Source of the DNA: Viridothelium virens
Taxonomy: Eukaryota; Ascomycota; Dothideomycetes; Trypetheliales; Trypetheliaceae
Length of the DNA: 64,000 nucleotides
Assembly: GCA_010094025.1 (NCBI GenBank)
Contig: ML991847.1
Coordinates: 1 to 64,000, forward strand
Direction of reading: 5' to 3'
The translations under genes and the position numbers were made by a program. Positions 46,500 to 57,718 of this stretch are shown in pieces (position 1 is the stretch's first letter; each line of letters opens with the position of its first letter). The notes beneath the pieces are model-generated. The model searched no databases, was not told the DNA's origin, and worked only from the letters and a program-made list of their open reading frames with translations.

Positions 46500-46890
46500 A
46501 TTGACAATACAAAGACGACTATCTTGCGGAGCAGGTCGATCAACTCCCAGAGGAGCATCTGGATCTGGACCCTAACACGCGAGGGGTGTCCAGCGCCGAG
46601 GAAAAAGCCTTTCATGAGCGTATTGATAGGTTTGGTGAGGTGGTAGATTGCAGTGAGATATTCAAAATAACCAAGAGTCTCGAAGACCAAAGTCTACTAG
46701 CTGAGGAATCTGAGGAATCGCAGGGTGTTGGTCGTGGTGGGACACAACACAAAATGACTACCAAGATACATTGAATTATCTCAAGGCACACACTACGGCG
46801 CATGAGGACCGGTCGTCCCTGAAGATTACTCTCATTACTTGTATCATTTTCGTAGCTCTCGAACTATGTACTGACCGACTTCAACAAGCA
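46500..46890 (+). pseudogene. Remnant resembling a fungal-specific transcription-factor middle region
   Basis: Two plus-strand frames carry protein-like sequence. From about 46510, DDYLAEQVDQLPEEHLDLDP runs on to SSAEEKAFHERIDRFGE. From about 46740 in another frame, YQDTLNYLKAHTTAHEDRSS continues into LKITLITCIIFVALELC. The second resembles the conserved segment of Zn2Cys6-type regulators where a short helix, a charged turn and TLITCLLFVCFE-like sequence precede the region that lists hits in a lineage. There is no zinc cluster and no single frame, so this is read as a decayed host gene. The match is by memory only. Confidence 0.35.
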
Positions 46891-47350
46891 ATGATGCACT
46901 TCTGCTGCATCTCTTCCAGAGAAGAATGAAACGCCATTTTACGCGACACTCGAGACAAGTCTGACGGTACTACGCCCTGTGGCTCGCTAGATTGCATTCG
47001 AAGGCAGTCAACTACCCTAAAACTGGAGAACGCGTAGTCATGATCTGGCTCCGACGGTGCAACGAGGAAAGCACGTTCAAATAGGTAATCAATACAATCG
47101 GACCTCTTTATGACAAGCTCAAAACCAAGAAGTTCTTTCGCCATCAGAACAATGCTAATTAATCCAGTTGCCGGACCATCTGCGTGAAGATCAAGACACC
47201 AGCGTATCATGATCCTGATGGAGGAGTACAATAGTACCGACCAGGCGACCCTACGGGGCCCTTTGCGCTGGAAATATTTAAATATATAACCTTGGCCACT
47301 TATACATGCTGCGAAATATCTAACTGCTTCCATATTTTTGGAACTGGGTA

Positions 47351-47371
47351 CTGCTGTACAGGATCACAATA
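47351..47371 (+). repeat. 21-bp direct repeat, left copy
   Basis: CTGCTGTACAGGATCACAATA recurs at 47821-47841 with a single C/T difference, offset by exactly 470 bp. The two copies bracket the helicase remnant. Confidence 0.8.
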
Positions 47372-47459
47372 TTCAACGGTGCGCGATGCCATACCTTGAC
47401 CATACAATTCGAATCGTGAACGACATCAACAAACCCATCTCGGCTGTCTGGTATGACTA

Positions 47460-47935
47460 CAAGCTTAAGAGAGCTTCAGGCGTCAATAAACGAACAGTTC
47501 AATGTTGAGGGCAACAACGTATTCGTCGGAATTTCAGACGGATATACATGAGTCAGTGCCACCAAATTGCAGTCAAATCCACGGAATGTTGCTGTTACTA
47601 CCGACATTCTCTATCGCCTTCTTAAATCTGGAGTCGAACCACAGGACATTGCAATCCTCGCTCCGTACGAAGCTCAATACCGATTGTACCGTCACGCCCG
47701 AGCCTGGATACAAACAAAGCTCCCAGCAAAGCCTATGGATGATCTTCTTCTCGCTAAATTCAACACCTTTCAAGGTGGCGAAAGATCCGTTGTCTTGGTC
47801 GACTTTGTTATCATCAAGTCCTGTTGTACAGGATCACAATACTCTATCGCTTCTCGTGCTTCACGGGAAACGGAAGCTAGTAAATTGTGTACTTATGCAT
47901 CGAGACGATGCTCCTGCCCTCGGGGTTGATATCAT
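47460..47935 (+). pseudogene. Superfamily 1 (Upf1-like) helicase C-terminal remnant
   Basis: Conceptual translation reads LRELQASINEQFNVEGNNVF and then SNPRNVAVTTDILYRLLKSG, EPQDIAILAPYEAQYRLYRH and FNTFQGGERSVVLVDFVI. These correspond to the AAA_12-type second RecA domain of SF1 RNA/DNA helicases: the 'ITVLAPYKAQ' segment, then the 'DSFQGKEADIVIVD' motif V region. An in-frame stop lies at 47551-47553 inside the homology. The arginine-finger motif ('LNVALTRA') is missing after the FQGGE block, and no N-terminal Walker A domain lies upstream. It is therefore a broken fragment of a host-type helicase rather than a working gene. Confidence 0.6.
47821..47841 (+). repeat. 21-bp direct repeat, right copy
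   Basis: CTGTTGTACAGGATCACAATA, one mismatch from 47351-47371. In the helicase frame it falls just after the FQGGE/VVLVD block, where the helicase homology stops. Confidence 0.8.
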
Positions 47936-48439
47936 GGCTACAAATGGATCGTTTTTCCAGATACCTATTGCATATTGCTCTAATAATGTTCATAATCACA
48001 AGAACAACTCAAGGTTGTCCAATCCGCCAAAATAATCACCCGACAGAAGACGGTGTCTTGACGTAGGTACGAATGCACACACACAACCTGCCGCCTATAT
48101 GCTTACGTTTGGAAAGCCACGTTCCCATTCTGCCGTGCAGCCCGTGTAAGTAAGAACTGGCTGTTCATTCAGTTCAACCGACTTCGAAGCAATAGGTGGG
48201 GGCGTCGCCAGCGGGTCCGATTCCTGCACTGATGCAAGTCATACGAGCCATCCGGCGCAAACAGCACATCAGTTTAGCGAAGTACCAGGAAGACGAGTGA
48301 CGCGTACCAAGGCGGAAGAATTGTCTTGCTAGCCAGGCCGAAGTGCGGCAGAATAATGCGCTACTGCTGGTTGGCTGGGAAAGATAGCTGTCAGGACGAA
48401 GATGATCGAGAAGTGACCGTGAATCGAAATCGGGTCGTC

Positions 48440-48900
48440 CGAAAAGCATTGTTACGCTTAGCCAGGGCCTTCGGCTGTGTTTAAAACGCCCTACTGATGC
48501 TTTGCGAATGAATTTGATCTACACTTGGTTCGCGGCAGTAGGAATGCGTTGAGATTCGTGATGAGTCAATTCGTCGACGCTCATAATAGCATCGCAGATT
48601 TGTTAAGAAGGCCGGTCCAGATCAAATCAGACCAAAAGTCGGCGACATGGTAATTCTCAGAAGACTTGCTCAGGACAATCAGAAAAGCCACAAGCTTGAA
48701 CCACGATGGGAGGAGCCGTACAGAGTTCAGAAAATGCATTGGCATGCGAAATCAGCACGTGTCACCATGTACAGCAGCGACGTAGATCTTGAGACGCGCG
48801 ATAGACTCACCCGGACGTTCAACACTCTCGACGTCGGAGCACCAGATGGCATTGATACTCTGCGGTCCAAATGGGGTTATGTTTGAAGGCAAAACCCTTC
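48440..48900 (+). mobile_element. Fossil LTR-retrotransposon-like fragment (pol C-terminal part)
   Basis: A short, decayed piece whose conceptual translation resembles the sequence that follows the integrase core in Gypsy-type elements: a 'KVGDMVILRR' strand, then 'KLEPRWEEPYRV'. No LTRs, gag, protease or reverse transcriptase are recognised around it. The fragment is broken and looks old. Family assignment (Gypsy-like) is tentative. Confidence 0.45.
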
Positions 48901-49420
48901 ACTATCTCACAGTCATACTGCTGACCCCGCTACCGAAAAGCCAGATACTCACAAACCTACCGAATGCACTGAATCTGCAGACACTGAAAATGCGACCGCA
49001 CAGTGACGAAAGCGAGTAGGGTATCATCAGCTAGGCAAATGCAGCAAAGGCAAACGGGCTACAAATTCACTGCATATCACGTAACATTCGAATGCTTCGG
49101 TAGCATGCTCAAACAACATCTCCTTTGTCTCGAATCAACAAGTCACTGCTCGAACAAACCTCGAGGCTTTGTGGACCTTGTTCTATTCCTACCATGTTCC
49201 GACGACAAGACATTCTGCTTTGTCCCAGTTGGCTGGCTTTACCCAGGCTTTTGGGTAGTATATATAGGCATGACTCGACCAGATCAGATTGCTGTGCGTT
49301 CGAAAGCGAGGGATATTTTTCATTGTTGACGAATCCAGGCGATCCGACTCCTCTTTGTGCTAGATCACACTCGGGGTTCTGTTCGAAATCTCCGAAAATC
49401 TGCTCCATACAATAAGTAGT
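48901..49420. other. Gene-poor stretch
   Basis: About 520 bp with short open frames only, between the retroelement fragment and the next orphan gene. Nothing is recognised. Confidence 0.35.
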
Positions 49421-50680
49421 ATGGGAGAAAACACCATCGCAGCGGGCCTTGCAATGGTACCAGCCACACCAACGATATCGGACACTACCGCGGACGAAGA
49501 CGAATCGGTGTTAGATACTGGAAATGCTGAAGTATTGCACGAGCCGAGATTTTACTACTGTCACGGATCATGGGAGAACGTCAAGCAATACCTGCGTCGT
49601 CCTTGGTGCATGGAGTCTGAGTGGAGCAGCGCGCAGTGGTGGATTCTTTTCAGGGGACTTCGCGTCGATCTATGGAAAGTTGACTTGAATTCCGAAAAGG
49701 CTCCGACTGATTACTTCGTGTCTGAAGACTTCAAGTGGGAGCTGGAAGAAGCATCTACAAATGATATCTATAAGGCCTATCCAAGAACTACTAATTGGAT
49801 AACAGACCAGGGAGACTGGCAGTGTCCCGCTTCCGATATAACACGTCAGGTGTATCTTCTGAAGCTCCTTACTATCATCGAGGATCTTATACAAAAGCAC
49901 AAGTTCACAGAAGAAAACTTTGTCAACCCAGAATTCGCCTCCGAAGCGTATCTTGCTCGGGAGGCTATCTGCATGTTTTTCGTACGTCTCTCTGAATGCT
50001 GGTATAGTTGGGATAACAGCAACGTCTATGAGCAACGTTGTTTCCTTGCCCACAGTTACGGAAAGTATACGCATACAGACAATGGTCACTTTGTGCACCA
50101 TTTTAGGACGATTTGGAAACTTATATCGAAAGACTTCGTCCCCAAGAAAACTATCTACAATGAAGTTATCCAAAATTTCGTAAGGGAGGCGTTAGCGGAA
50201 GGTTTCGAAGAGGAATGAAGACGTCTACGACCCGAGTTATTTCCCGAGTCCGAGCCGTCCACCGCGGTGCCAGACACATCCGCTGAGCCCGGCGAGGAAA
50301 GGAACGCTGGTGGTTCTTGGGGCTCAGTTCATGGGTCTCAGAGCGACGAGACCACCGAAGCAGGAGGTCGTTGTCGGCTCCTAACCTGGTCCAAGAGAGT
50401 GACAACTGGGCTAAGGCGGAAAGTCAAGGCTGAAGAGCCGGGCACATATGTGTGCACATATTGTGAGGGAAAATCGTGGCAGTGGGAACCGGATGATAAA
50501 GATAGTCCCAAGTTTTGGCTAACGAGGTTAGTGCAAGCGTGTTCTAGAGCTATGATGAAGCTGAGGAAGGGGAAAGAAGATGAGGAAACAGGATGGTCTA
50601 CATCCCAAAGTCATGAGTGGCCAGAATGGCCAGAGGACAATACGGCGGAAGGAGTGCAGGGCAATGGAACCGTCTGGTGA
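49421..50680 (+). CDS. Orphan gene, probable two-exon model (about 400 aa)
   Basis: A frame from ATG 49421 runs 265 codons to a TGA at 50216-50218, then the same frame stays open to a stop at 50678-50680. A GTAAGG donor at 50180 and an AG at 50236 define a possible 57-bp intron (a multiple of three) that removes the TGA and gives exons 49421-50179 and 50237-50680 (400 aa). No good branch point is obvious, so an alternative is a premature stop in a decaying gene. The N-terminal half looks folded and aromatic-rich (FYYCHGSWENVKQYLRRPWC; EREAICMFFVRLSECWYSW-like). The second half is polar with a possible CxxC-like YVCTYCEGK. No family is recognised and no signal peptide is seen. Confidence 0.5.
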
Positions 50681-51124
50681 GAGTACTCTAAAATTCTGAC
50701 TGGGGTTGGTCGTTTACGACTTTCATGAGGACCACAGCGATCTCACAGCTCTAGAAATGTTGGGAATTGACGTTATTATCTTTTGGTTCGAGAATAGCGG
50801 ACCACTGCAGGCTATTTAGCGTATATCCAATGTCATCCATGTAAGATCTTTGTTTTCTTCGTAAGATGCATAAGTGTCGAAGGTACTAATGCTTCTCCGA
50901 ATGTATCGAATCACTGACAGATTGCCGAAATTTACCCGGACCGACATCGTCATTGTCCTCCAACACTCTTATGGTGAGGATATCTAGGTACCTATCATAG
51001 CCCATCTTCCACCAGAGCCGCGGATCGTCTTGGTCCTTGAACTTGAAGAACGTCTCCTATCCACCAGGATCTATTTCGAAGTCCTGACTCCATAGAAATC
51101 CCCCTCTTGTTCTTCACGCCAACC
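50681..51124. other. Intergenic region, right border of the accessory island
   Basis: About 440 bp leading into the R-SNARE gene. AT-rich in the first half. No gene is seen. Confidence 0.4.
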
Positions 51125-52001
51125 ATGGCATCCTCATCCTCGTCTTCATCCCCCCTCCTCTAGTTAGTCTCTCCATGCAGCCTCCCCAAATCCCTCCGCT
51201 AACCCATATTCCCCACCCGATATAGCTCCTGCATCGCCCACGGCACCACCATCCTCACCGAGCACACCACCTCCGCCGCCTCGCAAACCTCCTCCCTCGC
51301 CTCCCTCATCCTCCCCAAAATCGACCACTCGAAGCCACAAAAGCTCACCTACACGCACGGAGCCAACTTCATCCACTACATCGCCGACGCCGCCTCCGAC
51401 CACCCCTCTTCGCAGCAGTCCTCCAGCGCCGGCGCCCTCACCTACCTCGTGATCGCGCAATCGGATCTCGGGCGACGGGTGCCCTTCGGGTACCTCGTCG
51501 AGATCCGGCGCCGCTTCCTCGCCGACTATCCGCCTGCGACGACGCAGTTCGCGGAGCTCCCGGCGTACGGAGCCGCGGCGTTCAATGCGGTGCTGAAGAA
51601 GCTGATGGTGGAGTTTGGGAGCACGGAGGCGGGCAGGCAGGATGCGTTTCGGAATGTGCAGGGGGAGATTGAGGATGTGAGGGGGATTATGTCGGAGAAT
51701 ATTGAGAGGGTGTTGGAGAGGGGGGAGCGTATCGATCTCTTGGTGGATAAGACGGATCGGTTGGGGGGCAGTGCGCGGGATTTTAGGGTGAGGAGTAGGG
51801 GGTTGAGGAGGAAGATGTGGTGGAAGAATGTAAGATTGATGGTTTTGCTGGTTGTGGTGGTGATATTCTTGATATACTTGTTTGTTGGGTTTGGGTGCGG
51901 ACTGCCTGGTGAGTCTTATTTGTGCTAAGTCCTGATAGGATCCTTGCTAATTTTTGATAGGGTGGTCTAAGTGCGTGGGTCATTCGAGAAAGGAATCATA
52001 A
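51125..52001 (+). CDS. Longin-domain R-SNARE (VAMP7/Nyv1-like)
   Basis: Membrane-fusion SNARE of the vacuolar/late endosomal type. Three exons: 51125-51162, 51226-51908 and 51961-52001 (253 aa). Exon 1 is tiny (12 codons plus two bases). Its GTTAGT donor and a CTAAC branch-like site restore MASSSSSSSPLLYSCIAHGT, the usual start of this family. The longin domain extends to about residue 140 (YLVIAQSDLGRRVPFGYLVE). The SNARE motif contains NIERVLERGERIDLLVDKTD, with the ionic-layer Arg in ERGER. A tail anchor VLLVVVVIFLIYLFVGFGC follows, and the last exon adds GWSKCVGHSRKES. The very GC-rich middle contrasts with flanking island DNA. Confidence 0.9.
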
Positions 52002-52216
52002 CGGATCATACTCACTCCGCTAAATTGTGGAGTATATCGTACAATGCGGCGTAAAGGAGTAGCTGAGCACATCGATATCCTTGGCTGTATAGCACAGAGA
52101 CGGATCGTCATGATTAGATGAGATTCGAATCTCTCTGTATTTTAGTATTTCCAAATTGACTTCCCAAACCCCAAGTCCAGGGGAATGCCCGTTATGCTGA
52201 TATATATACATATGTG

Positions 52217-54427
52217 CTAGCAAGACCAGGCTCCGACCATCCCATCTCTTCGCCCTTCAATCATGTATCCGTCTTTAATTCTTACATGTTCTACTTTTGT
52301 AGAACTGATGGTCTCATGGACGCTAGAACCAGGTCCGCAATCCCAATGCCTTCCGTCCGTCTTATCGTACACTTTTATGACGTTCTCCCCTGCCGCAGCG
52401 ACTATTCTCCTCGCGTCGAACATCATGCTACTGATCGGATTATCGTACGCATATGCATCGTAGATGCCACCAGTTCGTAGGTCCCATATCTGCAAAGGGC
52501 TGTCAGGCGTGAATTTCGGAGCCTAAAATGTGTTCACTCACCCTGATGCTGCGATCCAGACTACCCGTCACAAGATGCACATCGTCAAACTGGAGTGCTG
52601 TTACAGGTCCTGTATGCCCAACTAGACTTCGATGTACGCTCCCGCTCCGTAGATCCCACAGCCTGACCATTCCGTCGGCAGTACCGCAAGCCAGAGCAGC
52701 ATCAAAACACTGAAGTGCTCCAACAAAATCAGCGGAGGCGTCAGCTTGACGACCGGTGTGTCGCCAACCTCCCCCACTAAGATCATGATTGCTTCCAGGT
52801 GGCGTGATAGCAGCCGAAGCTTGAGCGGCTGCCCAGAGCACGTCAAGAGTTTGGACCGGTCGACCCTTTTCGAGATCCCACTGGCGAAGGGTCTTGTCTG
52901 CGGAGCCAGATACCAGTGTATTATTTTTGAAATGTAACGCCGTAACTTCAGCAACATGGGCCTCAAGAGTAAACAAAGGACAGTCTGCCATAGATGCTAA
53001 CGATGGTGGACATTCTGAGGTGGATATGTCAGATGTCACCTCAGAGTCATTCTCCTCGTGACGGACCACTCTACCGCCATCATCTTCATCATTTTCCGGA
53101 TGCGCCTTGTTGACTCGGTTATCATGAGGTATCGGTGGCACGTAGTCTGCCTTGCTCAGATCCCACAACCGGATCGTAGCATCCATAGAGCCCGTTGCGA
53201 CGATGTTCTCCTCTACTTGTAGGCATCGTACAGATGATAGATGGCCTTCCAAAAGTCCCATACACCTACCAGCGTTGAGGTCCCATACTCTCACGGTATC
53301 ATCCAGTGCTGCGGTGACCATGGTTCCGAACGGGGCGTCAAAGTCAAGGGCAGAGATCACATCTTCATGTGCTGGGAGCTCTTTGATTTTTGACCCGGGT
53401 TGCAAATGCTCGTGCAGCACTGGCATTGATATTCGCCGATTTACCCTCTTTCTTTTCGACTTGGGTGATGGAAGCTTCTGATATATCGATTCAGACATGA
53501 ATGAAGCCTGCATTCCCGGAGAATCTGGCTCTTCTGCATCTTCACCCTCTGCAGTCTTCGAGACCGGCGACTTTTGTGCCAGAGCTGCTGCGTCTTCCAA
53601 TTCTTCCTCCAGAATCTCCAATTTATCATCCACTTCATGGATCTCGTGTTCAATTTCCAGCTCCTCCTGTTCTAGATTGGCCAATCGATCGAGCACAAGC
53701 TTTCGCATCGTGTTCAAATTTGAGATCTTGTTGTCAATCTCTCGAATTTCTGAGCTGCACATGTTCTTTCTGACTGCCATCATCTCTAGCTTGCGGTCCA
53801 GGCCAGTCTTTTCGCTTCGCAAAGTCTTCAGGTTTGGAGTTTCTTCTGCTTCGTCTCCAGCTGCGCCAATAAGCTTCTGTCCTTTGGAGCCGTGCCGGCC
53901 ATGTCTTCGCCTGTGATGACTGCCTCTATCTCCTTCATCTTCTGGAATAGTTGCCTGAAATCCTTGAAATAAAGAGTAGGTACTATTGTCTTCTGGTATG
54001 TTTGCCAGAAGCTCATCCGGAAGGAATGTCAGTGCGCGGTGCTGGATTTCTGGTACGGAGAGAGTGGACCTGACAATTTCTCTCGGCGAGGACTGCGTAA
54101 GAGCAAAGACAGAGCGTTGTATCAGGGGTCGCCGTAGTTCTCGGTGTATATCTCCTAGGGCACCTTGATAGTGTTGCTGTGTGCCCCCTTCTCCCAGTGG
54201 TCCTATAAGATGACCTGCGGTCGCTGTCACCTTTCGCCCGAATGCTTCGAGTTGCCGAGACTGCGTAGAATCAGCAATAGAGACCAGCGCCGGCTGGGCT
54301 CTAAATTCCTTACAGATAACGAATTTCCAAGAATGGAGTCGTCTGCTCCGAAGTTACTCGCAAGATCAGACCTCGATCGACCATGGCTTCGTGGCGGCGA
54401 GCCATTGCCATGTGTTGACTCGGCCAT
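52217..54427 (-). CDS. MDV1: Mitochondrial division protein 1 (WD40 adaptor for dynamin Dnm1)
   Basis: Links Fis1 on the mitochondrial outer membrane to the fission dynamin Dnm1. Minus-strand exons 54427-54314, 54260-52542 and 52489-52217 encode 701 aa. Splicing the first intron joins GNSLS to [20 protein letters not shown], restoring the expected Fis1-binding N-terminal region with [11 protein letters not shown]-like sequence (here [19 protein letters not shown]). A coiled coil (about 195-260, [20 protein letters not shown]) follows. The C-terminal half is a WD40 propeller with repeats such as [52 protein letters not shown] and [13 protein letters not shown]. The last exon completes the final blade. 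Confidence 0.94.
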
Positions 54428-54730
54428 ATACTGTCAAATTCTGGTGGAGTTCAAAGCATCCCGAATCTTGATCAGGGTTTGCATAGAAAAAAGGTTCGTG
54501 CTTTGGTTCGTTAAGTGTGACCATGTGCAAGGTCGCGTGCCTTCAGTCTTCCAAACTCCGCAACAATACTGGAACTCAACTGACTGCGTCACATGCGGGT
54601 ACGATGTCAACTCCGACGGAACTTTTTTCTGCCTGAGCCACATCAAGCCTCAACAAAGCTCAGTAGCTCGACAGCTGGGAGCCTTCTTGATACTCTAGCT
54701 GGATCCGACTTCAACACCGGTCAGATCGCT
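54428..54730. promoter_or_regulatory. Divergent promoter MDV1 / ARO7
   Basis: About 300 bp between start codons of divergent genes. Contains a TGACTGCGTCA-like stretch near 54580-54590 that only loosely resembles the amino-acid-control (Gcn4/CPC1) element TGACTCA. It is noted, not claimed. Confidence 0.35.
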
Positions 54731-55653
54731 ATGGACGCAGCAATTGACCTTTCAGATGAATCCAAAGCGCTTGACCTATCTCACATCCGCTTCCAATTGA
54801 TGTAGGTTTTATCCCCACACACAAACTCTGTAGACATCGAGTCCCTGCTCAGGCTCGTCTATACAGACGTCTCGAAGACACGATAACCTTCCACTTAATC
54901 GAACGTGCCCAATTTCCCTTGAATGCTACCATCTACAGACCTGGCGGCGTTAAAATCCCAAACTCACCTCTTTCCCTCTTCGACTGGATGCTCCGCGAGC
55001 AGGAACACCTGCAATCACTCGTGAGACGTTATCAGTCACCAGATGAATATCCTTTCTTTCCAGATGCGCTTCAAACTCCCATCCTTGTCCCAATACATTA
55101 TCCCAAGATCCTCCATCCAAATGATGTCAATGTGAACGAGAAGCTCAAGGCAAGCTACATAGAGCACATTCTGCCGGCCGCATGTAGGCAGTTCGGGCGA
55201 GCTGAGCGTGGTGAAGCGCAGGAGAATTTTGGCAGTACCGCCACATGCGATGTCTCGTGTCTACAGGCACTGTCTCGTCGAATACATTTTGGGAAATTCG
55301 TGGCAGAGTCGAAGTTCAGGAAAGAGACTGAGTTCTACATTGACATGATCAAAAGAGGGGACAGAGAAGGGATCGGTGCAGCCATCACAGATGAGAAGGT
55401 GGAGAAAAAAGTGTTGGAACGACTAAGGCTAAAGGCGAAGACCTATGGGACCGACCCAAGCATTGGAGCAGACGATGGGGCAAAGATTGACGTAGATGCT
55501 GTTGTCGCAATGTACAAGGTGAGCAATAGAGCTAAGGGTCCTAATGAGGGATACGATGCTGACATTTACAAGGACTGGGTAATACCACTTACAAAGGAAG
55601 TCGAGGTGGAATACCTCATGCAACGGCTAACGAACACGGAGTGGGAGAAATGA
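54731..55653 (+). CDS. ARO7: Chorismate mutase
   Basis: Converts chorismate to prephenate, the branch step toward Phe and Tyr; the fungal enzyme is an allosteric dimer (Trp activates, Tyr inhibits). Three exons: 54731-54801, 54867-55518 and 55573-55653 (267 aa). Motifs: [20 protein letters not shown] (active-site Arg), [31 protein letters not shown] and [14 protein letters not shown]. The last part has [13 protein letters not shown] and then [17 protein letters not shown]. The second intron (55519-55572, 54 bp) is stop-free and in phase, so the unspliced frame would add 18 residues between two similar YK ends. Other fungal enzymes go straight from MYK/MYE to WVIPLTK, so I remove it. Confidence 0.95.
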
Positions 55654-55961
55654 AGCAAGTCCGCTACGGTCACCTTCAGGTTATTCTACATTCAAAAATC
55701 CATTGAGGTGCTATTCTCATTCACCAGAGGATCCTTGCGGATAGAAGAGATGGACGCTGATCGAGTAGCCTTTAGTTGGTATGAATTGAACGCAGCTAAG
55801 TACCCACGCTAGAACATCGGCAGGAAGTTAGAAGGAAACAGATAAGATGGTAGAGAAAAAAAAAAAAAAGGAGAAAGCAGGCAGAGGATTCTAGATTATG
55901 AGGGGATGAAGGTTAGACAGAAAATTGCACATTGCTGGCGGTCTGGCACTCCATAGCGAGG
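55654..55961. other. Intergenic region between convergent genes
   Basis: About 310 bp containing the 3' ends of ARO7 and the SDR gene. It includes an A-rich run of about 13 A near 55857-55870. Nothing else is seen. Confidence 0.4.
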
Positions 55962-56947
55962 CTACAGACTGTAGTTTTCAAGCTCCTTCTGCGTCCACGC
56001 CCATAGCTTTTCTCTTAACTCGACATCCTGAGAGTATTTAAAAGGCTTTGCTAATTGTCCCACTGGCGTGTAAAAAGCGCCATTCTTTAAGTCCTCTTTT
56101 CTTGCAGTAGCCGCCCACAGCTGATTCAAAGCTCCTTCTTCGGGTGGCAACATCCCATGCTGCTGTACGGCCGCCGACACCTTTATGAGCATCTGCGTCA
56201 TACGAGGTTGGGTGTCGACGAGTTGAGTCTGGATGATCTCCGGATGAATGGAGAGACTAGTGAGCTGTGGATAGCGACCCGCCAGCTCGCCCGCATACAG
56301 AATGTTAGCGAGTTTGCTTTGACCGTAGCGCAGGCTTCTCCCGCCTATACCAAGCTCTTGAGGCGTGCGAAGGGCGTCGAATTGAATGCCTGCTTTAGGA
56401 GGGAACCATGCACCAGTTGAACTCAAACTGATGACTCGTACATCTCCGTCTGGCTCCGCTGCGGTCTTAAGGAGCGTGGGAAGGAGCAGCTTCATGAGCA
56501 GGGCATGACCCAGATGATTCGCGGCGAATTGGATCTCGTACCCATCTTTGCTCAGTTCTGGGGGAACAGCCATAATGCCAGCATTGCACATTAAAATGTC
56601 CAACCGTTGAGATTGCTCAACGAAAGCTCTGGCGGCTCTTCGCACAGAGGCAAGAGAAGTCAGGTCACACTCGAGAAACGATAAAGAAGCATCCGGTGTG
56701 GTTTTCTTTATTTCTTCGATAGCTGTAGTAGCCTTCTGAGCATTACGTGCTGTAAGAAAGATCTTCGACGGATTGTGTTTTGCCAATACAGCAATGGTTT
56801 CTTTACCAAGACCGGTATTTCCTGATCAGGTTAATCAAAAAGCAGAAACTTTGTTTGGGCAACACGAGACTGACCTCCGGTCACCAGGATAACTCGGCCA
56901 GCGAGATCTGGGATATCATTGGAAGGGTTGAACTTATTCCCAGCCAT
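55962..56947 (-). CDS. Short-chain dehydrogenase (retinol-dehydrogenase/WWOX-like)
   Basis: NAD(P)-dependent oxidoreductase, substrate unknown. Minus-strand exons 56947-56875 and 56821-55962 give 310 aa. The junction restores the cofactor motif GRVILVTGGNTGLGKET. Other motifs are LDILMCNAGIMAVPP, NHLGHALLMKLLLP, the catalytic YGQSK, and IHPEIIQTQL in place of the more common HPGxxxT. ISLSSTGAW supplies the Ser. No membrane anchor or targeting signal is evident. It is divergent from RPO41, with about 770 bp between starts. Confidence 0.9.
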
Positions 56948-57718
56948 CGTAGACAAGAGGGATTTAGCAAAAGGCAAAGTTGATAGCAAGTCAAATAAAA
57001 CCTGACAGCTATAAGAATATATCTTCCTTCGTATCTAACATTGTTACTCCGTGCCGATGTATGGAGTTCGAGTTCTCCGAATCCGCTTTCGATGCCAAGG
57101 GGCCAAAGTCGTCGTCAGTCGTGGTGGCCTTGGAACTCTACTCTATTTTGGCGACAACAGGGATAACACAGGCATCCTCAGGCCAATTGAAGGGGCGCTC
57201 GCACCGGTGAAGGCGAGTTCTTAGTGCATGTCATTACTCAGAGAGAGGCATTAACAATTCTGAAAAAGGAACATGTAAGGAGCTTGCGGTAGCGACACGG
57301 AGGTGCGAAGTCGTCGACTACTTGTACCTTACAGAACTGCATCGCACTACCTCCTACTTCGGATCCCCCAAGCTATACCTACGCTCCTAGACCTTAGACT
57401 GACGCAATGGCACAGGGGGAGACGATGGGGTGATGGGGTGGGTGACGGCACAGCATTGCACGTTTCGTCACTGTCCACGGGGCCGTGATTTTTGTCCTGT
57501 TATGTCGTAGGTTTTGCATCCATCAGCTGACATAAGCCACCCCTTTACCTCTGGCTTCTTAGTGCCTCTATCCTCCGCGTACTTGGGGCAAAAAAAAGTT
57601 GATCTTCCGCCACATCCCTTCTTAACAGTGAAAGCTCTCAGAGTTGGATTTTGAACGGACGCGTTGTCTTCTACTTCTTTTCTAATCTTTCTTCATCTTT
57701 TGCCTTTTCGTTTCTGTC
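56948..57718. promoter_or_regulatory. Divergent promoter SDR / RPO41
   Basis: About 770 bp between divergent genes. Only short open frames. The part just upstream of RPO41 is pyrimidine-rich, which is usual for fungal leaders. No specific site is called. Confidence 0.45.

Noticed and set aside
46881-47333. 150-codon minus-strand frame in the accessory island
   Set aside because: No recognised domain; overlaps plus-strand relic sequence and is not supported by context.
54575-54595. Gcn4/CPC1-type site upstream of ARO7
   Set aside because: TGACTGCGTCA only loosely resembles TGACTCA; not enough to call.
54165-54698. 177-codon plus-strand frame overlapping the MDV1 start
   Set aside because: It is antisense to MDV1 exons and its promoter and shows no family features.
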